Positions 17,896-26,809 of a stretch of DNA of 64,000 nucleotides are shown here, piece by piece. Position numbers and translations under genes: made by a program. The notes below the pieces were generated by a model. The model searched no databases. It was not told the DNA's origin and was given only the letters and a program-made list of their open reading frames with translations. The DNA comes from Ammoniphilus sp. CFH 90114. Lineage in GTDB: Bacteria; Bacillota; Bacilli; Aneurinibacillales; RAOX-1. Position 1 is the first letter of the stretch; every line of letters starts with the position of its first letter. Location of the stretch: positions 164,357 to 228,356 of the forward strand of contig NZ_SDLI01000009.1 in the NCBI RefSeq assembly GCF_004123195.1, in the 5' to 3' direction.

Positions 17896-18279
17896 ATGTC
17901 CATGGCCGCGGATATCGTTACGCTAGAGTTAATAGCGGCTGTCCATCAGGTTACGGAAGTGGACCAGACCACATATGATCACCTTGTACATAGATTACAA
18001 AACCAAGTGGCTCACTTCGATTGGGTCGGCATATACCTACTAGATAGCTTGAATGAATATGATCTTAAAGCTTCCTCTGGTGATCAAATGCCTGAATCCA
18101 TCGCTCGTAAAGCCATCTTACAGGTCCCTATTACAAGCTCATGTGAAGAGGTTCTAGGAAGGATTACCGTAACAAGCAAAACAGCCATTGCTTTCGACGA
18201 ATCTGATTACACCTCACTTGAGGCTCTCGCTTATGAAATTGGCAAGAAGGTAGAGCAAAGTTTAAAAAATCACCAGTAA
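17896..18279 (+). CDS. Small GAF-domain-like protein
   Basis: 127 residues from an ATG with TGGAGG nine bases upstream. The pattern HFDWVGIYLLDSLNEYDL resembles the first strands of GAF domains such as free methionine-R-sulfoxide reductase (WxGxYL). The cysteines that make that enzyme active are not present: the only Cys is in SSCEEVLGRITVTSK. A reduced, ligand-binding GAF protein is the best guess, with no catalytic role visible. The gene ends inside a strong terminator and is followed by a separate two-gene unit. Confidence 0.65.
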   Translation: MSMAADIVTLELIAAVHQVTEVDQTTYDHLVHRLQNQVAHFDWVGIYLLDSLNEYDLKASSGDQMPESIARKAILQVPITSSCEEVLGRITVTSKTAIAFDESDYTSLEALAYEIGKKVEQSLKNHQ

Positions 18280-18302
18280 CCCATCAGGTTACTGGTGATT
18301 TT
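18267..18302. terminator. Strong bidirectional terminator
   Basis: AATCACCAGTAAC (18268-18280) is fully complementary to GTTACTGGTGATT (18288-18300), with A-rich and T-rich flanks. The left arm contains the GAF gene stop codon. Confidence 0.88.
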
Positions 18303-18346
18303 ATTCTCCATAGTTTGTGATATAATGCGAATTGAGGTGAAAAAAC

Positions 18347-18523
18347 GTGACAAGTTGGCAAAAGATTTCTCTATTATTAGCATTTATATCCGCTGCCTTT
18401 CTTTCAGGAATCGGAATTTTTATTGCTGAAGCTAGTTTGCTTGGAATCTTGCTTTGTTTATTTGGGGCAATCATGACACCTGGCATTGGTTTTATGCTCA
18501 AGAAAAGATATAACAAAAATTGA
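18347..18523 (+). CDS. Small two-segment membrane protein (DUF5325/YlaF-like)
   Basis: 58 residues from a GTG with GAGGTGA six bases upstream. Two hydrophobic segments, ISLLLAFISAAFLSGIGIFI and LLGILLCLFGAIMTPGIGF, are separated by a short AEAS turn and followed by a basic tail KKRYNKN. The layout fits the small Bacillus membrane proteins of the YlaF/DUF5325 type, but this is from memory of the family shape only. A TATAAT box lies at 18321-18326. It is followed 29 bases later by the MFS gene, with which it is probably cotranscribed. Confidence 0.68.
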   Translation: MTSWQKISLLLAFISAAFLSGIGIFIAEASLLGILLCLFGAIMTPGIGFMLKKRYNKN

Positions 18524-18552
18524 ATAACCGATGATAACGGAGGTTGTCCCCC

Positions 18553-19800
18553 TTGATTCAGTACTTTAAGCAGATCTGGACCTTGCCCTACGCTGTTCGC
18601 TTGTTTCTCATCAGCGAATCCTTTCTAGGAATTGGGCAAGGTATTTTTAGTTTGCTTTTTAATTTACATTTGCTAGCTCTTCATGTGGATGAGAGCCAAA
18701 TTGGTAAGATTACAGCCGTTGGAACCGTGGTCATGGGGATAGGATCTATATCCATTAGTTACTTCATAGATCAATGGGGAAGAAAACGTACTTTGCTTAC
18801 AGGAGTTCTACTCATTGGTGCGGGAAGCTCCGGAGTTGCCCTGGGATCTGAACTCCTTCATTTCTACATGGCATATGGAGTGTACTCCTTTGGCTTAGCG
18901 ATGCTTGTAGCATCCGAATTTTCGTTATTATTCATGTATTGTGAAACGAAACAACAAGAGACCCTTTCCTATAGTATGGTTTTTGCTGTATTTACCCTTT
19001 TTGTGGGCCTTGGGACTTATATAGGGGGAATCCTGCCAAAGTATCTAGGAACAGGCGTTACGACGTATCAAGTTCCGATCCTCCTTACAGGTGGCATTAT
19101 CTTTCTCGTATTTGCTACTCGCCTTTTCCTGCCTAAAGAGATACGCAAGACTCCGGCACCAGGAGAACGAAAAAAGACGAAGTGGGTTCCTAGTACAAAT
19201 GTTTTCATTTTTACTGGTTTTTCAATTTTTCTAGGGGCTTCTTTCGCCTTGCTCGTCCCTTTTTTTAACATTATTTTAAAATATCGTCTTACCTTACAAG
19301 ATGACCAAGTGGCCCTGCTCCTAACACTCAATGGTTTGGTATTATTCTTCAGCTCTCTATTTTCTCCTTTCTTCTTAGAGAAGTGGGGCTTACGTAAGAC
19401 CACCATGATCATCTTCCTGACAACAGTAGTCCCTTCCTTTATCTTAGGATTGGCCCTTCCTCTTTCGTTATTTGTGATGGTTTTTCTGTTTCGCAGTGGA
19501 GTGTTTACCGCCCTTCAGAATGTCCTTGAAGGTCAGATGATGCAAGCTACTCCGGACGAAGACCGTAGTATCTATGCTGGAATGAGATCTCTGGGTCGAA
19601 GTATGGCTTCATCCGTCATGTCCCTCATTACAGGGTACATCTTGCTTGTCAAGAATTACTATCTTCCCTTTGTCTTGTCGGGAGCGATTCTAGCTCTAGG
19701 GTATTTCTATTTCCAATATCTCGTTTTACCCCGACTAGAACAAAGTGACAGCGAGGCTCAACTAAAAAATTCTTCAGCAACAGAAGAGGTCACTCTATAA
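18553..19800 (+). CDS. MFS transporter
   Basis: 415 residues from the TTG at 18553, with AACGGAGG ten bases upstream; a TTG nine bases earlier overlaps that site and is less likely. About twelve membrane segments are visible. The MFS signature between segments 2 and 3 reads DQWGRKRTLLTG, and RSLGRSMASSVMSLITGY in the C-terminal half is typical of small-molecule efflux or sugar/organophosphate MFS members. The substrate is unknown. It closes the unit begun by the 58-residue membrane protein and ends at a bidirectional terminator shared with the cupredoxin gene. Confidence 0.85.
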   Translation: MIQYFKQIWTLPYAVRLFLISESFLGIGQGIFSLLFNLHLLALHVDESQIGKITAVGTVVMGIGSISISYFIDQWGRKRTLLTGVLLIGAGSSGVALGSELLHFYMAYGVYSFGLAMLVASEFSLLFMYCETKQQETLSYSMVFAVFTLFVGLGTYIGGILPKYLGTGVTTYQVPILLTGGIIFLVFATRLFLPKEIRKTPAPGERKKTKWVPSTNVFIFTGFSIFLGASFALLVPFFNIILKYRLTLQDDQVALLLTLNGLVLFFSSLFSPFFLEKWGLRKTTMIIFLTTVVPSFILGLALPLSLFVMVFLFRSGVFTALQNVLEGQMMQATPDEDRSIYAGMRSLGRSMASSVMSLITGYILLVKNYYLPFVLSGAILALGYFYFQYLVLPRLEQSDSEAQLKNSSATEEVTL

Positions 19801-19805
19801 AGCAA

Positions 19806-19854
19806 AAACGAACCTTTTGCCTTCTTGTATGAAAGCTTAGGTTCGTTCTTTTTT
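19806..19854. terminator. Bidirectional terminator between the MFS and cupredoxin genes
   Basis: AACGAACCT and AGGTTCGTT pair over a 23-base loop, with a T-run after the right arm and an A-run before the left one. Confidence 0.75.
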
Positions 19855-20302
19855 AATCAACAATTAAATATCCTACCATCGGTCCATTCTGAGTATGATT
19901 GGAGTGCGTATGACAAATAATTTCGAACGTCCCCTCCTTATCTGCTACGAAGGAAACCTCTGTCTCTCGGCCTTTTTTCACTTCACCTTTTATTCCTAAG
20001 CCTTTTATTTCAAAAGGATGGAAGGCTCCTTGCACTCCATAGAACTTAAGCGTCACTTGGTCGCCCTTCTCCACGAAAAGAATTCCTGGGTCCCACCGAT
20101 AAACCTCAATAATTTTTCCATCTTCCATTTTCGCCTTGTATTCTGTCGTAATAATTGTAAACTCTTTTTTAGAGCCCGCAGAACCTGCTGTCTCCATTAT
20201 GTTTCCATAATTCCCAAACAAATAATAGCCGCCAATGAGTCCGCAAAGAATGACAAGCGCAAATATAATTTTGGATCGCTTAATAATGAACACATGCTTC
20301 AT
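19853..20302 (-). CDS. Membrane-anchored cupredoxin-domain protein
   Basis: 149 residues. An uncleaved N-terminal membrane anchor (IIFALVILCGLIGGYYLFG, about residues 12-30) exports a single cupredoxin domain. The domain has VEKGDQVTLKFYG, then FHPFEIKGLGIKGEV with the first ligand His. The copper-site loop near the C-terminus is EIICHTHSNHTQNGPM, which supplies Cys, further His residues and a Met. The pattern resembles NosZ/CoxII-like cupredoxins but lacks the second Cys of a binuclear CuA centre, so a mononuclear site is more likely. Electron transfer or copper handling outside the membrane is inferred. Confidence 0.82.
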   Translation of the reverse strand: MKHVFIIKRSKIIFALVILCGLIGGYYLFGNYGNIMETAGSAGSKKEFTIITTEYKAKMEDGKIIEVYRWDPGILFVEKGDQVTLKFYGVQGAFHPFEIKGLGIKGEVKKGRETEVSFVADKEGTFEIICHTHSNHTQNGPMVGYLIVD

Positions 20303-20402
20303 TGGACATCCCCCCCTTTTCTATTAAGGTATGTCCAACTTGACGTTTTATGACTATCTAATATGCTCCTCACAGCCGCCGCAATTATTTACCAAAAGGA
20401 TA

Positions 20403-20464
20403 ATCCCCTTCTGCGAAGAATTAATCCTTTAAGGACTCATATTCATTAAAAAGAAGAAGGGGAT
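20403..20464 (+). other. Inverted repeat that could hide the ribosome-binding site of a small gene
   Basis: ATCCCCTTCT (20403-20412) is exactly complementary to AGAAGGGGAT (20455-20464), which contains the Shine-Dalgarno sequence of the 58-codon ORF at 20474. The 42-base loop contains a smaller AATCCTT/AAGGA pairing. It is a possible translation control element. Confidence 0.4.
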
Positions 20465-20473
20465 CGTTATTCA

Positions 20474-20650
20474 ATGACAATGGAGGAAATCCTGCACGTC
20501 AACAGCATTCCTGCTTTGGAATCCGAATTGAAGAACATTCATGAGAATCAATTCAAAACGGTCGAGGATGATGAACTAATCACCTTATTCCTGAGAGAAA
20601 TGCTCGTACGGGTGCGTATTAAACAGATAGAGCATATCCTACATAGTTAA
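20474..20650 (+). CDS. Small uncharacterised protein, 58 residues
   Basis: An ATG with AGAAGGGG about 12 bases upstream opens a 58-codon frame ending TAA, followed by a bidirectional terminator. The product begins MTMEEILHVNSIPALESELK and is predicted helical, acidic in the middle (KTVEDDELITLFLREM) and basic near the end (VRVRIKQIEHILHS). No family was recognised. Coding status is supported by start, ribosome-binding site, codon usage like the neighbours, and the terminator. Confidence 0.6.
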   Translation: MTMEEILHVNSIPALESELKNIHENQFKTVEDDELITLFLREMLVRVRIKQIEHILHS

Positions 20651-20662
20651 TTGCGTGTACCC

Positions 20663-20710
20663 AAAAAGAACCCAGCACATCCCTTTTACGGCCTGCATGG
20701 GTTCTTTATC
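20663..20710. terminator. Bidirectional terminator
   Basis: AAAGAACCCA and TGGGTTCTTT (about 20665-20706) pair between converging genes, with A- and T-rich flanks. Confidence 0.75.
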
Positions 20711-20723
20711 TTTTCTTTCTTTC

Positions 20724-21911
20724 TTATTTTCTGCTTGGGCGAGCTGTTTTTCCTCCTTGAGTGCGCGGGCGAGGCTTGTCCAACTTCGGCCTCTTCTCTA
20801 CAATCTCTCCCATAAACAGTTCCTTCTTCTCAATGGATTGACCGAGCTCCTGGCTAAACTTCTTAAGAGCTCCTTCTTGATTCACCGTAATGATGGAGAT
20901 GACGGTTCCTGCTGCCCCCATCCTTCCCGTTCGACCAGACCGATGAATGTATTGTTGAACATCCTCAGGAAGGTCCATATGGATCACATGGGTGACGGCC
21001 TGTATGTCTAATCCTCTTGCTGCAAGATCGGTCGTAAGAAGCAAAGAAAATTTCCCTGCCCTAAAGTTTTTCATCACCGTCTCGCGCTCCGTCTTGTAGG
21101 CTTCTCCTTGAAGGACACCTACAGAGACTCCTTTATGGTTTAGCTTGGATGCTAATTCCTCTAATTGCGCTGCATCCTTAACAAAGGCAATCGCTTTTAC
21201 TTCCCCCATTTTTAATATTCGACGCAGGACGTCAACCTTATCTCGACGTTCGCAAACAAAATAAATATGCTCGACAGCGGAAGCCGGCAGCTCGCTTCGA
21301 TTCACTCGAATGACTTCAGGTTCCCTCATCATGGTTAAAGCCGTTTTTTCCGCCTTCTCGGACACCGTAGCGGAGAAGAATAACAATTGTCGATCTCTTA
21401 AGGTAGTTTTCACGACATCTTGAACAGGGTCCATCTGGTTGGATTGAAACATTTGGTCTACTTCATCGACCACAATCGTCTTCACTTCGTGCATTTTCAG
21501 CTTTTTCGCTTGGATCAGTTCTTTAATCCTCCCGGGTGTTCCTACGGCGATCTGAGGATGTTTCTTCAACTTCTCAATCTGCCTCTTCATATCCGCTCCA
21601 CCGATAAGAGAGATACTGCTGATATCTACAGTCTGTGTAAATTTCTGAATTACTTCATGGATTTGCATAACCAGCTCTCTGGATGGAGCTAGCACCACAG
21701 CTTGAAGGTTTTTTAGATCCGGGTTGATCTTCTCTAGAATAGGCAGCAAGTAGGCAAGCGTCTTACCTGTTCCTGTAGGAGACTCAGCAATGATATCCTT
21801 TCCCTCCCGAATGAGAGGAATCGTCCGTTCTTGGATGGCCGTAAGGTCACTGAATCCTGCTTTCTTCCATGCATCTTGTAAAAATGGTTTTAATTCTGCT
21901 ATTCCATTCAT
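20724..21911 (-). CDS. DEAD-box RNA helicase (YfmL-like)
   Basis: 395 residues. It has a Q-motif region FSDLTAIQERTIPLI, motif I SPTGTGKT at about residue 45, motif Ia APSRELVMQ, motif Ib TPGRI, motif II DEVD (instead of DEAD), motif III SAT, and motif VI HRSGRTGRMG in the second RecA domain. A short basic tail ends KTARPSRK. Size and sequence style fit B. subtilis YfmL, an accessory helicase of ribosome assembly; other small DEAD proteins cannot be excluded. The RNA helicase call itself is certain. The upstream gene ends 11 bases before its start, so both are probably cotranscribed. Confidence 0.9.
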   Translation of the reverse strand: MNGIAELKPFLQDAWKKAGFSDLTAIQERTIPLIREGKDIIAESPTGTGKTLAYLLPILEKINPDLKNLQAVVLAPSRELVMQIHEVIQKFTQTVDISSISLIGGADMKRQIEKLKKHPQIAVGTPGRIKELIQAKKLKMHEVKTIVVDEVDQMFQSNQMDPVQDVVKTTLRDRQLLFFSATVSEKAEKTALTMMREPEVIRVNRSELPASAVEHIYFVCERRDKVDVLRRILKMGEVKAIAFVKDAAQLEELASKLNHKGVSVGVLQGEAYKTERETVMKNFRAGKFSLLLTTDLAARGLDIQAVTHVIHMDLPEDVQQYIHRSGRTGRMGAAGTVISIITVNQEGALKKFSQELGQSIEKKELFMGEIVEKRPKLDKPRPRTQGGKTARPSRK

Positions 21912-21922
21912 CTATTTGCTCC

Positions 21923-22450
21923 TTATTGGATATGAACTTGGTTCAGTTGCTGTACAGAATGTAAGACATGATCAATCAGCATCGTCATATCTTCAATTTG
22001 TTCTTCATTAATTTTCCGGCCGAATGCAACAGTGATCTGATTCTCATAACTTCGGCCAGCTTGTCCATAGGCAAACGAGATCACCTGCTTTATCATAGGA
22101 CGATTCTGCCAGACCTCTTGAAGCAGCTTCTCGATGTGAGCACATTCCCTCTCTAGATCTACCACCCTTTTCTTGAAAGAGACTTCTACGCGACACCCGG
22201 CAAACCGTTCCTCTCGTTCTAATATCTCGGCTGCTAAATCTTCCATTCCCGCGTAGAGCCGAATCTCAGCAACCGTATCACCGGCTGCTTCATCCTTCTC
22301 GCGAAATTGAATGGCATAATATCTCGACATGGTAGATAGATCGATTCGATCGATTCGATCCGTGACCAGGATTACCCCTACTTCGTCTAAATCGTATACA
22401 GCACCTTCCACCACAACCTTCAAATTTTCATAAATGGTTGGATCAAACAT
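21923..22450 (-). CDS. Uncharacterised protein, 175 residues
   Basis: The ATG has GGGGAGG 9 bases upstream. The sequence starts MFDPTIYENLKVVVEGAVYD and has an alternating strand pattern in the first 80 residues (VGVILVTDRIDRIDLST, YYAIQFREKD). A helix rich in charge follows (RVVDLERECAHIEKLLQEVW), then a segment QAGRSYENQITVAFGRKINE. There is no membrane segment or signal peptide, so it is cytoplasmic. The family was not recognised. Its position 11 bases ahead of a DEAD-box helicase gene suggests a role in the same transcript but gives no function. Confidence 0.7.
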   Translation of the reverse strand: MFDPTIYENLKVVVEGAVYDLDEVGVILVTDRIDRIDLSTMSRYYAIQFREKDEAAGDTVAEIRLYAGMEDLAAEILEREERFAGCRVEVSFKKRVVDLERECAHIEKLLQEVWQNRPMIKQVISFAYGQAGRSYENQITVAFGRKINEEQIEDMTMLIDHVLHSVQQLNQVHIQ

Positions 22451-22486
22451 ATCGCTGCCTCCCCTGCCTTAAGAACAAAAGGAAAG

Positions 22487-22521
22487 AAAAATACCTCCAT
22501 TATCATTATGGAGGTATTTCC
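22487..22521. terminator. Bidirectional terminator
   Basis: AATACCTCCAT and ATGGAGGTATT form an 11-bp stem with a 7-base loop, with A-rich and T-rich flanks. Confidence 0.8.
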
Positions 22522-22535
22522 TACCTATTCATACA

Positions 22536-23624
22536 CTAATCTTTTTTCTGTGGAAATTCAACTTTACTTGCAAGAATTAAATGAAGCGCATGGGACCAGA
22601 GCAAAGGACAAGCAGGTGCCCCCCATTGTTCGACCCACCTGGAAAAATGTTCAGGGGCAAGCATATGGTGATGAACTTGTTCGGGTAGATGACCTTCATT
22701 ATTAAACTGCCCTTCCACCCATTTTAATAATTCCACCGATCGGTTCAAGTTCCCAGTTTCTGCATAGTGCCATCCTAGCCAGGCTGACAAGAAAACCCAT
22801 TGCCCCCCGCCATAATACACGTCATGCGCATATCGATGTACCCCGTTCTGATGAAGAAGCGTTTCTTCGATCTCTTTCACCGTAGCTACCATGACAGGAT
22901 GTCCTCCTTCCACGACGGAGAATGGTACATGAAGCCATAATAAACTAGCATCCACGTCTTGGCTTCCTATGCTTTTTATAAATCGTCCATCCTGGGTTCC
23001 CATGCTCAGAAGATAATGCTTGATCACGGATAATTCGCTTTCTATAGATTGTCTTAAGGGTTCGTCTACCCAGGGCCTTATGCTCTTTAGACCTCCATAA
23101 ATAGCCGCTACCGTAGAGGGATGAACAAGGTCACCATATTCCTCCCAACAATCAAAGTTTGGCATTCTCCATAAGGGAAGCAGGTACTCTGCAATGAGAG
23201 TCAATGTTGGTTTTACCTTCCGAGCAAAATCTTCATTCCCGCTGTTCTTTAAGTGCTCACTCATTCCCCAGAGCCAGGTTCCATACCCATCCAATTGATA
23301 CGTTCCCCATTCCCCTTGAACTTCTTGACCATCCACGGTATAACGCGTATGTAGAAGCAGATGTTGAGGAATTTCTTCTCCTCGACGAGTTCGCTCGATA
23401 ATGTCCGAAGCCTTGTGGCGGTGTGCTTCGATTGTTCCAGCCGCCCAACTGAAAAAACGTTCAGCCGCTTCCGTTTCACCTACACAATCCAGACTATAAG
23501 CGATAAACGTTCCATCTCTCAACCAACTATAACGATAATGGTCGAAGGCCGGGGAAGCTACAAAAGCTCCGCTAGTATGCTGATGCTCCAATATAACCTG
23601 CTTACTCCGGTTAATAAGACTCAT
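22536..23624 (-). CDS. Glycoside hydrolase family 15 (glucoamylase-like) protein, catalytic domain only
   Basis: 362 residues from an ATG with GGAGGAGG upstream. The (alpha/alpha)6-barrel signature of GH15 is visible. RYSWLRDGTFIAYSLDCVGE opens near residue 31. The first acidic region QGEWGTYQLDGYGTWLWG comes mid-protein. HLPEQVHHHM near the C-terminus contains the Glu expected as general base. The large N-terminal beta-sandwich domain of secreted glucoamylases is missing and there is no signal peptide, so a cytoplasmic alpha-glucoside (trehalose, maltodextrin or isomaltose-type) hydrolase is likely. It is flanked on both sides by unrelated single genes. Confidence 0.87.
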   Translation of the reverse strand: MSLINRSKQVILEHQHTSGAFVASPAFDHYRYSWLRDGTFIAYSLDCVGETEAAERFFSWAAGTIEAHRHKASDIIERTRRGEEIPQHLLLHTRYTVDGQEVQGEWGTYQLDGYGTWLWGMSEHLKNSGNEDFARKVKPTLTLIAEYLLPLWRMPNFDCWEEYGDLVHPSTVAAIYGGLKSIRPWVDEPLRQSIESELSVIKHYLLSMGTQDGRFIKSIGSQDVDASLLWLHVPFSVVEGGHPVMVATVKEIEETLLHQNGVHRYAHDVYYGGGQWVFLSAWLGWHYAETGNLNRSVELLKWVEGQFNNEGHLPEQVHHHMLAPEHFSRWVEQWGAPACPLLWSHALHLILASKVEFPQKKD

Positions 23625-23705
23625 GAGACCTCCTCCATGTTATTCCTCACTATTTATCTTTATGTTCCTTGGAATATGAAAAGAAGAGGCTTTTATTTTT
23701 ACTAC

Positions 23706-24842
23706 TTATGGTTTTAGAATGACTTTAATACAATCATCTAGTTTTTGATCGAATATCCCATACCCATGCTCCGCTTCAGATAAAGGCATACGATGGGTAA
23801 TGATATCTGTCGGATTGAATTCATTCCTTTTAATCTTCTCATAAAGCTCAGGGAGATAATGAATCACCGGAGCTTGTCCCATCTTTAATGTAATATTGCG
23901 AGCGAATAAATCGCCAAGCGGGAAGGCGTTATAACGCAGACCATAGACGCCAACCAATTGGATCGTTCCACCTTTTCTCACACATTGACTAGCAATAACG
24001 ATGGCTCCCATCGCTCCGCCTTGCAGCTTTAAAGCCGTCTCTACCAATTCCAATGCAGTCATTTTTCCATCCATGCCTACACAGTCAATGACGACATCTG
24101 CTCCCCCCTGCGTCATTTCCTTTAACACACTTCCAGCATTATGATCCTTCGTGAAATCATAGATTTCAACGTTGTTCGTCCGCTTCGCATGCTCTAATCG
24201 GTACTGGATGTAATCCACCGCAATGACTCGCTTAGCTCCCTTCATCCAAGCGAACTTCTGCGTCATTAAACCTACAGGTCCACAACCAAGAACAATGACC
24301 GTATCCCCTGGCTTCACCCCTGCATTATCCACTCCCCAATAGGCTGTCGGGATCACATCAGAGAGAAACAGAAGTTTATCATCCTCCATCTCACAGTCTT
24401 CAGGCACAACAAAAGGGGTAAAGTTGGCAAACGGTACACGAAGCAGTTCCGCTTGTCCACCAGGGTAACCCCCAAATGTTCCCGTATAGCCGAAATACGC
24501 GCCAGCCTGCCCATTCTCATTGGAATTATCGCATTGACTCTCTAAGTGATTCTGGCAATAAAAACACTGCCCACAAGAAATATTAAACGGAACAACTACA
24601 CGATCTCCTTTTTTAACCTTCGTAACCCCTGGTCCCACTTCCTCCACAATTCCCATCGGTTCATGGCCAATGATATAATCCTCCTGCAAATTTTGTATCA
24701 TTCCGTGAACCAAATGAAGATCCGAACCACATATGGCTGTACTCGTAACGCGGACGAGAATATCATCTTCCTTCTCAATCCTTGCATCTGGTACATCTTT
24801 CACTTGTACATCCTTTATCCCTTGATAGGTAACAGCTTTCAT
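23706..24842 (-). CDS. Zinc-dependent alcohol dehydrogenase (formaldehyde-dehydrogenase-like MDR)
   Basis: 378 residues from the ATG at 24842, with AGGAGG seven bases upstream; the frame extends further but without a site. Catalytic zinc ligands lie in AICGSDLHLVHG and GHEPMGIVEEVG. The four-Cys structural zinc lobe is CGQCFYCQNHLESQCDN. The Rossmann motif is VLGCGPVGLM, followed by VIAVDYIQYRLEHA, consistent with NAD(H). The inserted loop GYTGTFGGYPGGQAELLRVP and overall length resemble glutathione-independent formaldehyde dehydrogenases and threonine-dehydrogenase-like members; the substrate is not assigned. Confidence 0.9.
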   Translation of the reverse strand: MKAVTYQGIKDVQVKDVPDARIEKEDDILVRVTSTAICGSDLHLVHGMIQNLQEDYIIGHEPMGIVEEVGPGVTKVKKGDRVVVPFNISCGQCFYCQNHLESQCDNSNENGQAGAYFGYTGTFGGYPGGQAELLRVPFANFTPFVVPEDCEMEDDKLLFLSDVIPTAYWGVDNAGVKPGDTVIVLGCGPVGLMTQKFAWMKGAKRVIAVDYIQYRLEHAKRTNNVEIYDFTKDHNAGSVLKEMTQGGADVVIDCVGMDGKMTALELVETALKLQGGAMGAIVIASQCVRKGGTIQLVGVYGLRYNAFPLGDLFARNITLKMGQAPVIHYLPELYEKIKRNEFNPTDIITHRMPLSEAEHGYGIFDQKLDDCIKVILKP

Positions 24843-24976
24843 TTTGTCCTCCTCGCAACAAGTATGGGTATATGTAGAATTTCCCCTCATTTATCTTTTT
24901 CCATACCTTAATTTAGGTGTTTGCCCTATATCCACCTAGGGCATTTGCGGATAGACTATGTATAAAAGGAGTGTGA

Positions 24977-25405
24977 ATGATGAATAACAGACAACAAGCG
25001 TCCGTACAGTTTGTTCCACCGAGTGCTATTACCCCTTACATTGGACAATGGATTACCACATCAATCCCCACCATAGGTCAAGTTACAGCCTATGTCAGCA
25101 ATTATAATCGACGAACCGGAATGGTCGATCTATGGGTTTACCGTCCCGGCACTACACAGCCCCAATATATGCAGTACCATTATTCTGATCTCATCGGGAT
25201 CGGACCCTATCAAGGCCCAATCCCTCCCTATCAACCAACACCTCCACCACCTTACCCGCCAACCCCTTATCCTCCATCGCCTTATCCGCCTACCCCTTAT
25301 CCTCCATATTACCCACCAGCTCCCGAACCTCGAAGATCTTGCGCCAATTACCCGAATATCTCTCAACAAATCTCTTGCTATCTAGGAATGCTCCCTCCTG
25401 TCTAA
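24977..25405 (+). CDS. Proline/tyrosine-rich repeat protein, possibly spore-surface associated
   Basis: 142 residues from an ATG with AAAGGAGTG upstream. The first 75 residues form a small beta-type domain (PYIGQWITTSIPTIGQVTAY, GMVDLWVYRPG). Residues 80-120 are a low-complexity tail of repeated PPYPPT and PYPPSP units. A short end with two cysteines (CANYPNISQQISC) follows. There is no signal peptide or membrane segment. Such tails occur on spore coat or exosporium proteins and cross-linked surface proteins, but no family was recognised. A motif at 24934-24948 is shared with the upstream region of the yjcZ-type gene. Confidence 0.75.
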   Translation: MMNNRQQASVQFVPPSAITPYIGQWITTSIPTIGQVTAYVSNYNRRTGMVDLWVYRPGTTQPQYMQYHYSDLIGIGPYQGPIPPYQPTPPPPYPPTPYPPSPYPPTPYPPYYPPAPEPRRSCANYPNISQQISCYLGMLPPV

Positions 25406-25421
25406 CCTAATAGAAGAAACA

Positions 25422-25460
25422 AAGAACAGCCCCACCCATAAAATGGATGGGGCTGTTCTT
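25422..25460. terminator. Hairpin terminator between the Pro/Tyr-rich gene and pgi
   Basis: AAGAACAGCCCCA-CCAT and ATGGATGGGGCTGTTCTT pair almost completely around AAA, between converging genes. Confidence 0.75.
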
Positions 25461-25474
25461 CATGATAAAGAGGT

Positions 25475-26809
25475 CTATAATCTGCTCTCTAGTTGTTGTT
25501 TTTCTAATTCATAGCCTGGTTTGCCTAGAAGAGCAAACATATTCTTCTTATAAGCTTCTACTCCTGGCTGATCAAATGGGTTAACCCCTAAGAGGTACCC
25601 GCTAATTCCACACGCCTTCTCAAAGAAGTAGACAAGCTGTCCAAAGGTGTATTCATTCAATCGATCTAAGGAAATGACGAAGTTTGGAACCCCTCCATCG
25701 ATATGTGCAAGTAAGGTCCCTTCAAAAGCCTTTTTATTCACCTCATCCATCGTCTTGCCAGAGAGAAAGTTCAGTCCATCCACATTCTCCGGATCCTCTT
25801 GAATCGTTAACTGGACCTTGGGCTCCTCAACGTGAAAGACAGTTTCAAAAATATTCCGTAGACCATCCTGTACATATTGCCCCATGGAATGCAGGTCGGT
25901 TGAAAAATCGAGGGAAGCAGGGAAGATACCCTTCTGATCTTTTCCTTCACTTTCCCCAAAGAGTTGCTTCCACCATTCTGCAATAAAGTGAAGCGATGGC
26001 TCGTAGTTGACTAGGATCTCTGTCGTCTTCCCCTTACGGTATAGGACATTCCTTGCGGCTGCATACTGGTAACATTCATTGCTCATAAGATCTGGGTTAT
26101 TGTATGTATGGTAGGCATCGGCAGCCCCTTGCATGATGGTTTCAATATTAGCTCCGCTTACCGCAATAGGAAGAAGTCCGACTGCCGTTAACACCGAATA
26201 TCTTCCGCCTATATCATCGGGAATAACGAAGGTCTCGTATCCCTCCTCAGTGGCCAGCTTCTTCAATGCTCCTTTTTCTCTGTCGGTTGTAGCGTAAATC
26301 CGTTTTCTTGCTCCCTCTTTCCCGTACTTCTTCTCCATATAATCTCGGAAAAAACGGAAAGCAACAGCTGGTTCTGTCGTCGTTCCTGATTTCGAAATAA
26401 CGTTTACCGAGATATCCTTTCCTTCAAGAACTTCAAACAAATGAGCCAAGTAGGTGGAACTGATATTCTGTCCCACGAAGTAGATTTGTGGTGTTGTACT
26501 TGCTACCTGATTGTAAAAAGTATGAGTAAGCATCTCGATAGCTGCTCTTGCTCCTAGGTAGGATCCACCGATACCGATGACGACCAGAGCCTGTGAGTCA
26601 CGTTGAATACGCTCTGCTGCAGCTTGGATGCGAGTAAATTCCTCTTTATCATAATTTATAGGCAGCTCTACCCAACCTGTGTATTCCCTTCCGGCCCCTG
26701 TTTTCTCATGGAGCATCTGATGAGCGAGCTGAACCTGGCTGGACAGATTCTCTACTTCTTCTTTTTTCATGAATGGCAAGGCCTTACTATAGTTAAAACG
26801 AATACTCAC
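25475..26809 (-). CDS. pgi: Glucose-6-phosphate isomerase
   Basis: 444 residues from a GTG start with GGGGAGG nine bases upstream. The signatures [34 protein letters not shown] and [21 protein letters not shown] match the bacterial short-form phosphoglucose isomerase. The catalytic Glu and His regions [14 protein letters not shown] and HIDGGVPN are present. It interconverts glucose-6-phosphate and fructose-6-phosphate in glycolysis and gluconeogenesis. It is a single-gene unit ending at the hairpin at 25422-25460. Confidence 0.97.
   Translation of the reverse strand: MSIRFNYSKALPFMKKEEVENLSSQVQLAHQMLHEKTGAGREYTGWVELPINYDKEEFTRIQAAAERIQRDSQALVVIGIGGSYLGARAAIEMLTHTFYNQVASTTPQIYFVGQNISSTYLAHLFEVLEGKDISVNVISKSGTTTEPAVAFRFFRDYMEKKYGKEGARKRIYATTDREKGALKKLATEEGYETFVIPDDIGGRYSVLTAVGLLPIAVSGANIETIMQGAADAYHTYNNPDLMSNECYQYAAARNVLYRKGKTTEILVNYEPSLHFIAEWWKQLFGESEGKDQKGIFPASLDFSTDLHSMGQYVQDGLRNIFETVFHVEEPKVQLTIQEDPENVDGLNFLSGKTMDEVNKKAFEGTLLAHIDGGVPNFVISLDRLNEYTFGQLVYFFEKACGISGYLLGVNPFDQPGVEAYKKNMFALLGKPGYELEKQQLESRL

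Noticed and set aside
24934..24958. Sigma-K promoter of the Pro/Tyr-rich gene
   Set aside because: GATAGACTA resembles a -10, but the AC -35 candidate is only 14 bases away, short of the 16-17 expected.
25225..25320. DNA tandem repeat or CRISPR-like array
   Set aside because: The periodicity follows Pro-Pro-Tyr codons inside a good reading frame with a ribosome site.
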